A DNA stretch of 32,210 nt. It comes from Planctomycetota bacterium. Its GTDB lineage: Bacteria > Planctomycetota > MHYJ01 > WSZJ01. Positions within the stretch are counted from its first letter, which is position 1, and the number at the start of each line of letters is the position of its first letter. This document shows, piece by piece, positions 15,495 through 24,005 of the stretch. The notes beneath the pieces are model-generated. The model was given only the letters and a program-made list of their open reading frames with translations, ran no database searches and was not told the DNA's origin. The position numbers and the translations under genes were made by a program. The stretch covers positions 1 through 32,210 of the forward strand of contig WSZJ01000025.1 in the NCBI GenBank assembly GCA_009773755.1, read 5' to 3'.

Positions 15495-16634
15495 CTATTC
15501 TATGGGAGAAGTTGAGACCCGACGAGTGCTGGCTGGCGGAAGTGCGACAGGCTGGCGGAGGCTGGCGGACGCACCGACATCCAGCGCGGTGTACACCGTA
15601 TCCCTCCGCACGGGCACTCTCCTCGCCTCGCGGATAAGCGCTTCCAGCTCCGCCTGATTAACCTCCTGCGGACTCGTCGCGCCGGCCATGTGCGTGATTT
15701 TCTCCTCGCGAACGGTGCCGTCCATGTCGTCCGCGCCGAAGGAGAGCGCCGTCTGCGCAACCTTCGTGCCGGTCATGATCCAGTAGACCTTGATGTGCGG
15801 AAAATTGTCGAGCAACAGCCGCGAAACCGCGATGTGCCGGAGGTCGGAGAGGCCGCTCTGCTTGCGGATGTGCGAAAGGATTGAGTTGTCCGGATGGAAT
15901 AGAAGCGGGATAAACGCGGTGAACCCCTTCGATTCGTCCTGCAGTTCGCGGAGCTGCACCATGTGGTCGACGCAGTCTTCGGGCGTCTCAATGTGCCCGT
16001 AGAGCATCGTCGCCGTCGATTTCAGCCCGAGCCCGTGCGCGACCCGGTGGATGTCCTTCCACTCCTGCCCCGTGATCTTGAATTTGCAGATCTTCTTCCG
16101 GACGCGCTCCGCGAACATCTCCGCGCCGCCGCCGGGAAGCGAGTCGAGACCTGCGTCCATGAGTTCGCGCAGGACCTGGTCGATGGATTTGCCGAATTTC
16201 TTCGCGAAGAAATCGATCTCGACCGCCGTGAAACACTTGAGGTGCAGGTGCGGCAGACGCGCCTTGATCCCCTTCAGAAGATCCGTGTAGTACTCCCAGG
16301 GCAGATCCGGATGCAGGCCGCCGACGATGTGGATCTCAGTGGCGTTCGTGCCGCGCAGTTCTTCCGCCTTTGCGAAGGCTTCTTCCAGCGAATACTCATA
16401 AGCGCCTTCTTCGCCCGGCTTCCGCGCAAACGCGCAGAACAGGCAGGTGAGGACGCAGACGTTGGAATAGTTGAGGTGCCGGTTCGAGACCCAGTAGGCC
16501 ACGTTTCCGTTGATGCGCTCGCGAACCGTATTGGCCAGCTCCCCCACTTCGATGAGCGGCGCGCGGTCCAGAAACGAACCGTCCTCGAAGGTCAGCCTTT
16601 CACCCTTCGCGACTTTCTCCCTGATCGTGTCCAT
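15495..16634 (-). CDS. mqnE: Aminofutalosine synthase (radical SAM)
   Basis: 379 residues. The radical-SAM cluster motif C60-x3-C64-x2-C67 is seen in NVCVLTCLFCAFARKPGEEGAY. Family blocks follow: EIHIVGGLHPDLPWEYY, LHLKCFTAVEIDFFAKK, AGLDSLPGGGAEMFAERVR, KSTATMLYGHIETPEDCVDH, FTAFIPLLFHPDNS, LDNFPHIKVYWIMTGTKVAQ and LSFGADDMDGTVREEKITHMAGA. These fit MqnE, which joins 3-enolpyruvyl-oxybenzoate to SAM in the futalosine route to menaquinone, rather than MqnC. No other mqn gene is in the window. The start at 16634 gives the usual N-terminus; a GGGAG lies upstream in repeat-like sequence. The final about 25 residues are poorly conserved. Confidence 0.9.
   Translation of the reverse strand: MDTIREKVAKGERLTFEDGSFLDRAPLIEVGELANTVRERINGNVAYWVSNRHLNYSNVCVLTCLFCAFARKPGEEGAYEYSLEEAFAKAEELRGTNATEIHIVGGLHPDLPWEYYTDLLKGIKARLPHLHLKCFTAVEIDFFAKKFGKSIDQVLRELMDAGLDSLPGGGAEMFAERVRKKICKFKITGQEWKDIHRVAHGLGLKSTATMLYGHIETPEDCVDHMVQLRELQDESKGFTAFIPLLFHPDNSILSHIRKQSGLSDLRHIAVSRLLLDNFPHIKVYWIMTGTKVAQTALSFGADDMDGTVREEKITHMAGATSPQEVNQAELEALIREARRVPVRRDTVYTALDVGASASLRQPVALPPASTRRVSTSPIE
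15497..15502 (-). promoter_or_regulatory. Candidate -10 element (TAGAAT) before the MBL gene
   Basis: On the minus strand TAGAAT, six bases (AGGCGT), then the ATG at 15490. The hexamer overlaps the last codons of mqnE. The spacing matches the other leaderless-type starts in the window. Confidence 0.35.
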
Positions 16635-16677
16635 CGTCGTCACGCCGATTCTCCCGACTCCCGTCTCCAGACTGCCG

Positions 16678-17001
16678 TTACTTCCAACCGGCGGGCAGTC
16701 CCTTCTCGACAACCCCTCGCCACTGGCTCATGCCCGGCACGACGTTGAACAGCCGCGTGAACCCGGACGCCTCAAGCGTCTCGCAGACGTACTTTGACCG
16801 CCCTCCGACTTCGCAGTGCACGTACAGATCCTTGTCCCGCGGCAGGTCGCCCAGGTGGACCTCAATGTCCGTGTGCGGCGCCAGGATCGCTCCCGGGATG
16901 TGCCTCGCCGCGTACTCCTCGGGCTGCCGCACGTCCACGATGACGATACCGGCCTTCCCGATTCCTTCCGCGAGCTGCTGGTTGTCAATCGTCTGGAACA
17001 T
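16678..17001 (-). CDS. Single-domain rhodanese-like sulfurtransferase
   Basis: 107 residues, one rhodanese domain. VDVRQPEEYAARHIPGAI (about 22-39) is the conserved N-terminal block, and the active-site loop is C63-E-V-G-G-R (VHCEVGGRSKYV), with Cys63 as the persulfide carrier. The C-terminal NVVPGMSQWRGVVEKGLPAG is typical. GlpE/PspE-type enzymes move sulfane sulfur to thiols or proteins in the cytoplasm. The start at 17001 has AAAGGAAA about 8-12 nt upstream; the longer frame is unsupported. It precedes mqnE by 43 bp on the same strand. Confidence 0.88.
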   Translation of the reverse strand: MFQTIDNQQLAEGIGKAGIVIVDVRQPEEYAARHIPGAILAPHTDIEVHLGDLPRDKDLYVHCEVGGRSKYVCETLEASGFTRLFNVVPGMSQWRGVVEKGLPAGWK

Positions 17002-17110
17002 CGAAAGGGTTTCCTTTGCAAATGGCGCTCCTCGGATCCTATCCCCGTGCCGAGGAAGCGTCAATTTGGGCCATCCGTGCGGCGGGTGCGGCAAGGTGCC
17101 CGGTTTTCGC

Positions 17111-17139
17111 TTGAACTTCCCGCGCCCAACGCCTATTAA
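17111..17139 (+). promoter_or_regulatory. Sigma70-type promoter of tRNA-Leu
   Basis: TTGAAC (17111-17116), a 17-bp spacer and TATTAA (17134-17139) followed by T. The expected transcription start is about 6 nt before the mature tRNA 5' end. Confidence 0.8.
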
Positions 17140-17151
17140 TACGCCGTCCTT

Positions 17152-17235
17152 GCGGGAATGGCGGAATTGGCAGACGCGCTAGGTTCAGGACCTAGTGGGG
17201 TCACACCCGTGGAGGTTCAACTCCTCTTTCCCGCA
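17152..17235 (+). tRNA. tRNA-Leu (CAG anticodon)
   Basis: 84 nt. Acceptor arms GCGGGAA and TTCCCGC pair perfectly. The anticodon arm CTAGG-TTCAGGA-CCTAG gives anticodon CAG, reading CUG. A long variable arm (GTGGGGTCACACCCGT region) and the T-loop GGTTCAACTCC mark it as a class II leucine tRNA. The discriminator base is A, as required for leucine; the 3' CCA is not encoded. Confidence 0.97.
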
Positions 17236-17239
17236 TGAA

Positions 17240-17270
17240 GCGCCCCCGGCCACGGGTGGCGTTTTTTTTT
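17240..17270 (+). terminator. Intrinsic terminator after tRNA-Leu
   Basis: Arms around CGCC.CC / GG.GGCG (one C-U mismatch, 7-nt loop) are followed directly by nine T residues (17262-17270). It ends the tRNA transcript 35 nt before the rtcA start. Confidence 0.85.
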
Positions 17271-17294
17271 GCCCTTGCCCTTGCCCTCCCACAA

Positions 17295-18395
17295 ATGACG
17301 CACACCCCCCCATCCTGGAAAGTCGACGGCGCCATCGGCGGCGGCCAGATCGTCCGCACTGCGGTCGCAATCTCCGCCCTCCGCGGCGTCCCCGTCCGCG
17401 TCGACAACATCCGCCGCAGCCGCGGCAATCCCGGACTGCAGCGCCAGCACCTCGCCGCGATTCTCGCCGTCGAGCGCATCAGCGGCGGCGCGCTGGCCGG
17501 CGCCGTCAAAGGTTCCTCCTGGGTCGAGTTCTTCCCCGGCGCCGCGACCGGCCTCGTCCGCGAAACCGTCGATATCGGCAGCGCCGGCTCGACCATGCTC
17601 GTCCTCCAGGCGGCGCTCCCCCTCCTCGCCCGCCGCGGCGGCACTCTCGTCGTCACGGGCGGCACCGACAACCCGCTGGCCCCCCCCATCGACTGGTTCC
17701 GCGAGATCCTCGTCCCGACTCTGCGCTCGATCGGCATCCTGCCCGGCATCGAACTCGTCCGCCGCGGGTTCTTCCCCGTCGGTGGTGGTGAGATTTCCGT
17801 TTCCTGCCCCGCGACCCAGTCCTGGCCGGGAGTTCGCCGCACCGACTGGAGCGGCCCCGCGAAAATCGCCGGCGTCGCCTACTCCTCCTCTCTCCCCGAA
17901 CACGTTCCCGAACGCATCCGGGCTGCAGCGCTCAAGGAATTGCGAAGCGGCAAAGGACTGTCCGCCGACGCGAAATCGGCCCTTCGCGCGTGCGAACACG
18001 ACGTGCGGATCGAGCTGTCGAAGGGGCCTTCGCCGGGAGCCGGAATCGTGCTGTGGGCCGCCGACGCCAACGGCGTCCGGCTCGGCGCTTCCGCTCTGGG
18101 TGAGCGCGGCAAGCCGAGCGAGGATGTCGGGCGCGAAGCGGGAGCCTGGCTTCTGGCAGAGCTGGCCGTCGGCGCCCCCGTGGACCGGCACCTGGCGGAC
18201 CAGCTCCTCGTCTGGGCGGCGCTCGCTTCCAGCCCGAGCGAGTTCCGCATTGCCGAAGCGACGGAGCATGTGCGGAGCTGCGCGCAGCTTCTGCGAGAGG
18301 GCGCGGGTGCCCGGATCGACATCGAGGGGACCTCGCCTGCCGTGGTGCGTGTGACGCCGGGGGGCCAAGAACATTTCGCGACCAACGGGCGTTAG
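17295..18395 (+). CDS. rtcA: RNA 3'-terminal phosphate cyclase
   Basis: 366 residues, slightly longer than E. coli RtcA. The enzyme uses ATP to convert RNA 3'-phosphate ends to 2',3'-cyclic phosphates through a His-AMP intermediate. Conserved blocks are IGGGQIVRTAVAISALRG at the N-terminus (usual form EGGGQ), GNPGLQRQHLAAI, VDIGSAGSTMLVLQAALP, LVVTGGTDNPLAPPIDWF, RRGFFPVGGGEI and, near the C-terminus, PVDRHLADQLLVWAAL, which holds the catalytic His. The ATG at 17295 is chosen because the frame upstream runs through the tRNA terminator. There is no Shine-Dalgarno sequence. No rtcB or rtcR is seen. It begins just after tRNA-Leu, suggesting an RNA-repair neighbourhood but not proof of it. Confidence 0.9.
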   Translation: MTHTPPSWKVDGAIGGGQIVRTAVAISALRGVPVRVDNIRRSRGNPGLQRQHLAAILAVERISGGALAGAVKGSSWVEFFPGAATGLVRETVDIGSAGSTMLVLQAALPLLARRGGTLVVTGGTDNPLAPPIDWFREILVPTLRSIGILPGIELVRRGFFPVGGGEISVSCPATQSWPGVRRTDWSGPAKIAGVAYSSSLPEHVPERIRAAALKELRSGKGLSADAKSALRACEHDVRIELSKGPSPGAGIVLWAADANGVRLGASALGERGKPSEDVGREAGAWLLAELAVGAPVDRHLADQLLVWAALASSPSEFRIAEATEHVRSCAQLLREGAGARIDIEGTSPAVVRVTPGGQEHFATNGR

Positions 18396-18435
18396 GTTTA
18401 CTGTCTGGCATGCGCCATCAGTGAGAGGGAATGCC

Positions 18436-19755
18436 ATGGAACAGCAGATGAAGAACGACTACATGGACCAGGTACTCCGGGAACAGGTCCAGCTGGAAAA
18501 CGCGCTCAAGGTTCAGCGTGTCGCCACGCCGGCCCAGGCCGCTGCCCGCGGCGGCAGCGACAGCACGCGCTTCTACCAGGCGGAGACTCCCGGCGACGCA
18601 GGCTCCGGAGCCGTCCCCTACCGCATCACCGGCCTCTGGCGCTGGAAAAACGTCGTCGTCCCACCGAACTGCTGGGTCGTCCACACCCGCCGCGGGAATC
18701 CCGAGCCTCTGAACGTCGGGCTCGGCGTCTCGTTCCGCTTCGACCCCTGGACCGACTCGTTCATCGTCGTCCCCGCCGCGATGCAGACGATCCTGATCAA
18801 CGCGCGCTCGATCTCGAAGGAACGGCAGGGCGTTCTCGTGCAGGGATACGTGCAGTGGATCATCGAGGACTTCAAGACGGCCTATCGCAAGTGCGACTTC
18901 ACCGACGCCCTCGACCCGATGCGCCTCGTCAACGTCCAGCTGCGCGAACAGGCGGAAGCGGCGATCAAGGACAAGGTCGCGACGATGTCGATCGACGAGG
19001 TGCTGGCGGACAAGCAGCCGATCATCAAGGAACTGACGGAGCGGTTGCGCGAGGTGATGGAGGGCGAATCCGGCGGGCAGGACCGCGGCCTCGGATTGCG
19101 CATCGTCACGGTGCAGATCAAGGAAGCGATCGTCAGCTCGCCGACGGTGTGGGAAATGCTGCAGCGGCCGTTCCGCTCGGAGCGCGCGAAGGAAGCGCGG
19201 CTCGCGCAACTGACGAGCGAGGCGGTCGTCAACGCGAAGGAGTCCGAGGCCTCCAAGGCGAACGCAAAGCTCAAGATCGAGACGGATGCCGAGGTGGCGC
19301 GCCTTCGCGCCGCTTCCGAATCAACCGCCTTCGACCGCGAACAGTCCGAAAAAGCGCGTCGCGCCAAAGTCGAGGCCGAGTCTCTCGCCCTGACGCTCGT
19401 GCACGAAAAAGACAAGATCGCCAAGAAGTCCGAAGTGGCGCGACTGCAGGCGGAAGCAGAGCTTTCCCGCGACGAGATTCAGCGGGTGTTCAATCACAAG
19501 TGGGCGGAGAAGGCCCTCTCGCTGGATGCCGCCCGCCGCAAGGTCGAAAACGACCTCTCGGCGACTGCATTGCAGGCCCAACTCATCGAGAAGCTCCCCG
19601 AAGTCGCCTCGAAGATGCCCAAGCCGAACGAGCTTCGCTCGGTCTCGATCGGCCCGGGCGCCGACGGCATGCACTCCCTCGTCGCCGGCCTCGTCGCGCT
19701 CGTCGATGGACTGAAGGCGAAGGGCGCGGAGTCGAACGGCGAGAAGAAAAAGTAG
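18436..19755 (+). CDS. SPFH/band-7 domain protein
   Basis: 439 residues. The N-terminal part (about 1-90) lacks a clear membrane helix. The SPFH core spans about 85-245, with AAMQTILINARSISKERQGVLVQGYVQW, DALDPMRLVNVQLREQAEAAIKDKVATMSIDEVLADK and LGLRIVTVQIKEAIVSSPTVWEMLQRPFRSE. It is followed by a long Ala/Glu/Lys/Arg-rich coiled coil (about 250-400), as in flotillin-like proteins. These form large ring or cage assemblies on membranes. The start at 18436 has AGAGGGA upstream. It is 3 bp from the transglutaminase gene, so the two are co-transcribed. Confidence 0.85.
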   Translation: MEQQMKNDYMDQVLREQVQLENALKVQRVATPAQAAARGGSDSTRFYQAETPGDAGSGAVPYRITGLWRWKNVVVPPNCWVVHTRRGNPEPLNVGLGVSFRFDPWTDSFIVVPAAMQTILINARSISKERQGVLVQGYVQWIIEDFKTAYRKCDFTDALDPMRLVNVQLREQAEAAIKDKVATMSIDEVLADKQPIIKELTERLREVMEGESGGQDRGLGLRIVTVQIKEAIVSSPTVWEMLQRPFRSERAKEARLAQLTSEAVVNAKESEASKANAKLKIETDAEVARLRAASESTAFDREQSEKARRAKVEAESLALTLVHEKDKIAKKSEVARLQAEAELSRDEIQRVFNHKWAEKALSLDAARRKVENDLSATALQAQLIEKLPEVASKMPKPNELRSVSIGPGADGMHSLVAGLVALVDGLKAKGAESNGEKKK

Positions 19756-19758
19756 GCC

Positions 19759-20613
19759 GTGAGCGAAATTGGAGACAGGCCGGCGGGCGAACCGGGAACA
19801 CCGGAGGCCCGCCGTTTCTGCTGGAGGTCGGCGCTCGTCCGTGCCGCGCTCTTCGCCGCGGGGTTCGTCTTTCTGCTCTTCCCTCACCCGGGCCGCGCGA
19901 TCCGTGAGTTCCGCACGCTCCGCGACCCGAACGCCCTCATCTCCCCCGGCGATCCCGCGGTGGCGAAGCTCTCTTCGGAGGTCGACGCCGCGATGCCGAA
20001 GGGCCTCGACCGCGCGCACCAGGTGGGGTGGATCGAGAAGTTCGTCGAGAAGCGGATCTCCTATGTGAACGACTGGGACCAGTGGTGGAACGTCGATTAC
20101 TGGCCTTCGCCTTCCGAGACGCTGGCGTCGGGGCGCGAAGACTGCGACGGCATCGCCCTGGTCACCGCTTCCCTACTCCGCCATCGAGGCTTCCGCGCCC
20201 GCATTGAAGCCTCGTACGAGCACGTCTGGGTCGAGGTCGAGGGGGAGCGAATCCTGCATCCGGACGTGGAAACGAATTTCGACGGAGAGGGCTGGTCGCT
20301 GCCGGGGCTGAAAATCATCCTCCCATGGTGGCGTTATTCGCTATCGACCTTTCCGCTCTGGCGCTGGGGGACCGTGATCGCGTGGGGCGTCATCGTGCTC
20401 CGCTGGCCGAACCGGAAGCGCGCCGTCGTCGAATTCTCAGCGTTGTTCGTGTCGCTTTTGCTCTCTTCCCTCGCCGCCCGCAGCTTCCCTGACCCGCTCT
20501 TCGCGATCGTGCTGATCGTGACGCTCGCAATCGCCGCCTGCACCCTGTTCCGGCGCATTCGCGCGACGGGTGCGCCGGTCCCCGTTCCGGAATCGCAGCC
20601 TTCAGGCCTATAA
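19759..20613 (+). CDS. Transglutaminase-like membrane protein
   Basis: 284 residues from a GTG. Membrane helices lie at about 24-42 and near the C-terminus (about 192-212 and 222-263). Between them is a transglutaminase-like cysteine-peptidase domain with C129 (GREDCDGIA), H155 (YEHVWVEV) and D169 (LHPDVET) as the probable triad. The domain lies between helices, so it should sit in the periplasm or on the membrane. It is 3 bp downstream of the SPFH gene, and membrane-associated partnership is plausible. The final codons overlap a TATAAT promoter for the next gene. Confidence 0.82.
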   Translation: MSEIGDRPAGEPGTPEARRFCWRSALVRAALFAAGFVFLLFPHPGRAIREFRTLRDPNALISPGDPAVAKLSSEVDAAMPKGLDRAHQVGWIEKFVEKRISYVNDWDQWWNVDYWPSPSETLASGREDCDGIALVTASLLRHRGFRARIEASYEHVWVEVEGERILHPDVETNFDGEGWSLPGLKIILPWWRYSLSTFPLWRWGTVIAWGVIVLRWPNRKRAVVEFSALFVSLLLSSLAARSFPDPLFAIVLIVTLAIAACTLFRRIRATGAPVPVPESQPSGL

Positions 20614-20614
20614 T
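20609..20614 (+). promoter_or_regulatory. Consensus -10 (TATAAT) for downstream lipoprotein gene
   Basis: A perfect TATAAT overlaps the transglutaminase stop codon; a weak TTCCGG at 20585-20590 (18-bp spacer) could be the -35. The leader of about 50 nt ends in a strong AGGAGGAA Shine-Dalgarno sequence. Confidence 0.6.
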
Positions 20615-20670
20615 CGCCCCTGATGCAACGCTTCGTTGTCTCCCTCATCCTCCCAGGAGGAACTCCCCGA

Positions 20671-21111
20671 ATGATCCGAACCCTGTCCATCGCCGTCCTC
20701 GCCCTCGCCCTCCTGACCGCGTGCGGCAAGGACGAATCCTCTTCTTCATCTTCGGGTGGAGGATCCGGCACCGGGCAGACCGCTCCCCCGGCGTCGAAAT
20801 ACGGCACTCCTGAGTCCACGGCGGCGGCTTTCATCGCGGCGGCGTCCTCGGGCGACTGGATCGCGGCCGGCGAGTGCTGCTCGAAAACCGCAGCCGGCAT
20901 CGACGAGATTCGAGACCAGAAGCTGACGGAACACGAGCGAGAGGGGATCAAGGGCGCGCTTACGGGTGTGAAGCCGGAAGCCGCGACAAAATCCGCGGAC
21001 GGAAAGACGGCGGAGGTGAAGTTCAAGATGATGAAGGAAGGAAAAGAACGGCAGGGCGTCATGAAGATGGAGATGGAGGGAACGGACTGGAAGCTGACGG
21101 ACATCAAGTAG
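20671..21111 (+). CDS. Small lipoprotein, DUF4878-like
   Basis: 146 residues. A lipoprotein signal MIRTLSIAVLALALLTAC ends in the lipobox LTAC (Cys18), followed by a Ser/Gly-rich linker. The mature part (about 45-146) has TPESTAAAFIAAASSGDWIAAGECC and then VKPEAATKSADGKTAEVKFKMMKEGKERQGVMKMEMEGTDWKLTDIK. This is the NTF2-like DUF4878 layout of a helix pair followed by strands ending W-K-(L)-T-D. The function is unknown. The start at 20671 follows AGGAGGAA. It converges with the PmbA-like gene with only about 20 bp between the stops. Confidence 0.75.
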   Translation: MIRTLSIAVLALALLTACGKDESSSSSSGGGSGTGQTAPPASKYGTPESTAAAFIAAASSGDWIAAGECCSKTAAGIDEIRDQKLTEHEREGIKGALTGVKPEAATKSADGKTAEVKFKMMKEGKERQGVMKMEMEGTDWKLTDIK

Positions 21112-21132
21112 GGAGTGAGGGCGGGACGCAAA

Positions 21133-22575
21133 TCAGAACTCCGTCCGGCTCGAAAAAGTCCACTCCCTGAACTTCATCGCCGGCACGCACGCGCTGCCGA
21201 ACGACGCCCACGTATTCGGCGTAATCGTGCGGTCACGGCCGACGAGCTCGGCGCCGTGGAGCGCCTTGGCGATGGATTGCGTGAAGCGCATGTTCTTGAT
21301 GGGATGGCGGACTTTTCCGTCCTCGACCCAGAAGGCGCCATCGCGGGTCATGCCGGTGAAGAGGGCGATCGGCGGATTGAGAAGCCCGTTGAGGTAATGG
21401 AAGCGGGTGACGAGGACGCCGCGATGCGTCTGCGCGATCATCTCCTCGACGCTGGACATGCCGGGGGCGACGAAAAGGTTGAGCGGCATCGCGGTGATTC
21501 CCATGCCCGGGAACGGCGCGTGACCGGTCGGACGAGCCTTGGCGTTCGCAGCGCTGATGGCGTCGTGCGCGACTTCGCGGGCGACGCCCCGGTCGATGAA
21601 GTAAACGGATTTCTTGGGACGTCCCTCGAAGTCGAACGGCAGCGGGATCCCTTCGGAGTCGAGCCCATCGTCATAGATGGTGACCGCGTCCGTCGCGACC
21701 ATTTGTCCGAACTTGTCCTTGAGGAACGACTGGCCGTCCTCGACGGAGCGGCCCGTGAACGCAATCCACGGGAGCCACGAGAAAATCTCCGCGACCGCCG
21801 CGGGCTCGAGGATCACCTCGTACGTCCCCGGGTCCAAATTCCGGGGCTTCCTGCTGTCTACACACTTCCGGATCGCAAGATCCGCGAGCGCCGACAAATC
21901 GAGCCCTGCCCATCGCGGCGCGGCGTCCGCGCTGTATCCGCTTCCCCCTCCGCCCGGATCCATCGCGATGAACTGGGCGTCGGCGAGGGTTCCCTCGTGC
22001 CAGGCCGAGAGACCGCAAGAATTGGCGACGGCGAGCTGGGTTGTGCGTGCGATGAGAGCGCCGTGCAGCTCGGTCTTCGATTTCGCGGAGGCTGCGAAAA
22101 GGGGTTTGAGCGCGTCGGCCCTTTCGGCGGGAGCCTGTTGCACGATGGCGGGGTCCGGGTGCGGCGCAGGTCCGTACGTCTGAGGCCCGGGGAACCCCGG
22201 AAATTCCGCGAGCGGCTTCGAAGAGTTCGCGATGTCGCGCGCCTGTTTCAGGGCCGCGGCCAGGTCCGCTTTCGCGAGCGAGTTGACAGAAGCGACGCCG
22301 AGTTTCTTGCCTACCGCGACGCGCGCGGAGACGCTGACACCGCGTTCCCACATATTCTGGTGGATGCCGCTGGCTGCAAATCGCGTGGTGCCACTGTCGT
22401 GGCCGATGTACACGAGCTCCGCGTCGCCACCCGCCGACTTCAGAGCGTCGCGCAGGGCGCTGAGCACCCGGTCGCGCGAAGGGCTCGCCTGAACGGAAGT
22501 CGCCGATACCGCCTTCGGGACGGCCCTTTTCCTGCCCGCCCGCCCGCTCGCCCGCATGCCCGCTTTCGTCTTCAT
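21133..22575 (-). CDS. pmbA: TldD/PmbA family protein, PmbA/TldE-like partner
   Basis: 480 residues. The N-terminal domain includes LSALRDALKSAGGDAELVYIGHD; the central YEVILEPAAVAEIFSWLPWIAFTGRSVEDGQSF and TIYDDGLDSEGIPLPFDFEGRPKKSVYFIDRGVA, and the terminal NMRFTQSIAKALHGAELVGRD, are typical of this family. The metal motif HExxxH is absent at the matching site (LEPAAVAEI), as expected for the TldE/PmbA half of a heterodimer. With TldD it forms a cytoplasmic metalloprotease acting on unfolded or microcin-like peptides. A basic low-complexity N-terminus (about 1-30) is unusual. The ATG overlaps the tldD stop by 4 bp. Confidence 0.88.
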   Translation of the reverse strand: MKTKAGMRASGRAGRKRAVPKAVSATSVQASPSRDRVLSALRDALKSAGGDAELVYIGHDSGTTRFAASGIHQNMWERGVSVSARVAVGKKLGVASVNSLAKADLAAALKQARDIANSSKPLAEFPGFPGPQTYGPAPHPDPAIVQQAPAERADALKPLFAASAKSKTELHGALIARTTQLAVANSCGLSAWHEGTLADAQFIAMDPGGGGSGYSADAAPRWAGLDLSALADLAIRKCVDSRKPRNLDPGTYEVILEPAAVAEIFSWLPWIAFTGRSVEDGQSFLKDKFGQMVATDAVTIYDDGLDSEGIPLPFDFEGRPKKSVYFIDRGVAREVAHDAISAANAKARPTGHAPFPGMGITAMPLNLFVAPGMSSVEEMIAQTHRGVLVTRFHYLNGLLNPPIALFTGMTRDGAFWVEDGKVRHPIKNMRFTQSIAKALHGAELVGRDRTITPNTWASFGSACVPAMKFREWTFSSRTEF

Positions 22576-24005
22576 TTCGACGCTCCCATCCTGATCCCGC
22601 GGAACCGCGACGGCGCCGCGCCGTGCCCGACTCGCGCGGTCTGCCCCGGAACTCCCTTCCCGCAATTCGGCACCCCCCAGACGCGCCAGTGCGGCTTGGA
22701 GCAGACCGCGTCGCAGGCGTTCCAGAACTGGGGGGTCATGCCGGAGTACATCGGGTTGCGGAAGAGCTTCGCTTTCTTCCCGTTCTTGATCTGCCACGCC
22801 GCTTCGCAGCCGAACTGGAAATTGAGCCGGCGGTCGTCGATCGACCAGGACTTGTTGATGTCGCAGAGGATGGCGCCGTCGGAATCCGAGAGAAGCTCGT
22901 CGGTCTCCCAGCTCCCGGGCTCAAGCGATATGTTCATCATCCGGATGAGGGGGATGCGCGACCACGAATCGGCGCGCATGGCGCCGTTGGGCTTCAGCTT
23001 CATCTTTGCCGCGGTCTCCCGGCTCGTCAGGTACCCGACGAACACTCCTCCGTCGATCACCGGCCCGCGCGCCGTCGGCACGCCCTCGTCGTCGTAGCCG
23101 TAAGAGCCCAGCCCGCCGGGGATCGTCCCGTCGAGCGAGATCGTCACGTAGCCGCTTCCGTATTTGAAATTCCCGAGCTTGTCGGGCTGCAGGAACGACC
23201 CTCCCGCGAGCGACTGCTCCGTCCCGAGCACGCGGTCCAGCTCGATCGGGTGGCCGCAGGATTCGTGAATCTGAAGCGACAGTTGGGGGCCCCAGAGGAT
23301 CAGGTCGTAGGTTCCCTCGGGCAGGTCCGGCGCGTCGAGCAGCTGGTCGGCTTCGTCCCGCACGCGCTCGACGTGGTCGCCGAGCTTCATCGCCTCGATG
23401 TGCTCCCACCCGCCCGTCACAAAATCTCCCCGGTGCGAGTTCGGGTAGCTTCGCGACTGCACCACGCCGTTCGCCGCCGCCGTCGCGACCGCGCCCGCGC
23501 CGCACTCGATGATTTCCTGCTCGATGAGGGCGCCTTCGGAGGAAGCGAAGATCTTGCGGGTCTTGTAGGCGGTGTACGATGCATTTGCGGAGACGATCCG
23601 CTTCCCTTTCTTGAGCGATTCGGAAACGGACGAGAGAAGCGCGACTTTCTTCGACAGCGGGACCGCGAACGGGTCGATCTTGCAGGGCGTTTTCCATGAA
23701 GCCTTCGCGGGCTCAACTCCCGCAAGTCGCGCCGGCGCGGCGGAGGCGCGCGCGGTTGCCTGTGCGACGGCGAGCGCCCTGTCGGCGACGCCGAGATCCG
23801 CGAGATCGTCCGTCGCCGCGAAACCCCAGGACCCGTTCCAGAGCACGCGCACGCCGATGCCGCGGCTGCGCGAGCGCGAATTCACCTCGAGAACGCCGTT
23901 GCGCGCGCCGACCGTCTCTTCTTCGGAGTCCACAAATCGCGCGTCAGCGTACTCGACTCGCTTCTTCTTAAGGTGCTGGACGATCTCCTGCAGCGCCGCT
24001 TTCAT
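22572..24005 (-). CDS. tldD: TldD metalloprotease
   Basis: 477 residues, the family length. The active-site motif HExxxH is H247-E248-S-C-G-H252 in QIHESCGHPIELDR, with the additional Cys400 ligand in FQFGCEAAWQI. Other blocks are SYGYDDEGVPTARGPVIDGG, GAMRADSWSRIPLIRMMNI and the C-terminal CGKGVPGQTARVGHGAAPSRF. It carries the catalytic zinc of the TldD-TldE heterodimer, which degrades short unstructured peptides. It overlaps the small gene upstream by 38 bp and pmbA by 4 bp, forming one operon behind uvrA. Confidence 0.93.
   Translation of the reverse strand: MKAALQEIVQHLKKKRVEYADARFVDSEEETVGARNGVLEVNSRSRSRGIGVRVLWNGSWGFAATDDLADLGVADRALAVAQATARASAAPARLAGVEPAKASWKTPCKIDPFAVPLSKKVALLSSVSESLKKGKRIVSANASYTAYKTRKIFASSEGALIEQEIIECGAGAVATAAANGVVQSRSYPNSHRGDFVTGGWEHIEAMKLGDHVERVRDEADQLLDAPDLPEGTYDLILWGPQLSLQIHESCGHPIELDRVLGTEQSLAGGSFLQPDKLGNFKYGSGYVTISLDGTIPGGLGSYGYDDEGVPTARGPVIDGGVFVGYLTSRETAAKMKLKPNGAMRADSWSRIPLIRMMNISLEPGSWETDELLSDSDGAILCDINKSWSIDDRRLNFQFGCEAAWQIKNGKKAKLFRNPMYSGMTPQFWNACDAVCSKPHWRVWGVPNCGKGVPGQTARVGHGAAPSRFRGIRMGASK

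Noticed and set aside
15495..16712. Longer mqnE start at 16712
   Set aside because: The extra 26 residues read into the repeat-containing spacer and overlap the end of the rhodanese gene; family similarity begins at MDTIREKV.
17235..17294. An upstream ATG start of rtcA at 17235
   Set aside because: That reading begins at the tRNA 3' end and translates through the terminator T-tract; the RtcA family N-terminus starts at 17295.
21115..23097. Long plus-strand open frame across pmbA and tldD
   Set aside because: Low-complexity Arg/Asp/Val-rich product antisense to two well-conserved genes; composition-driven.
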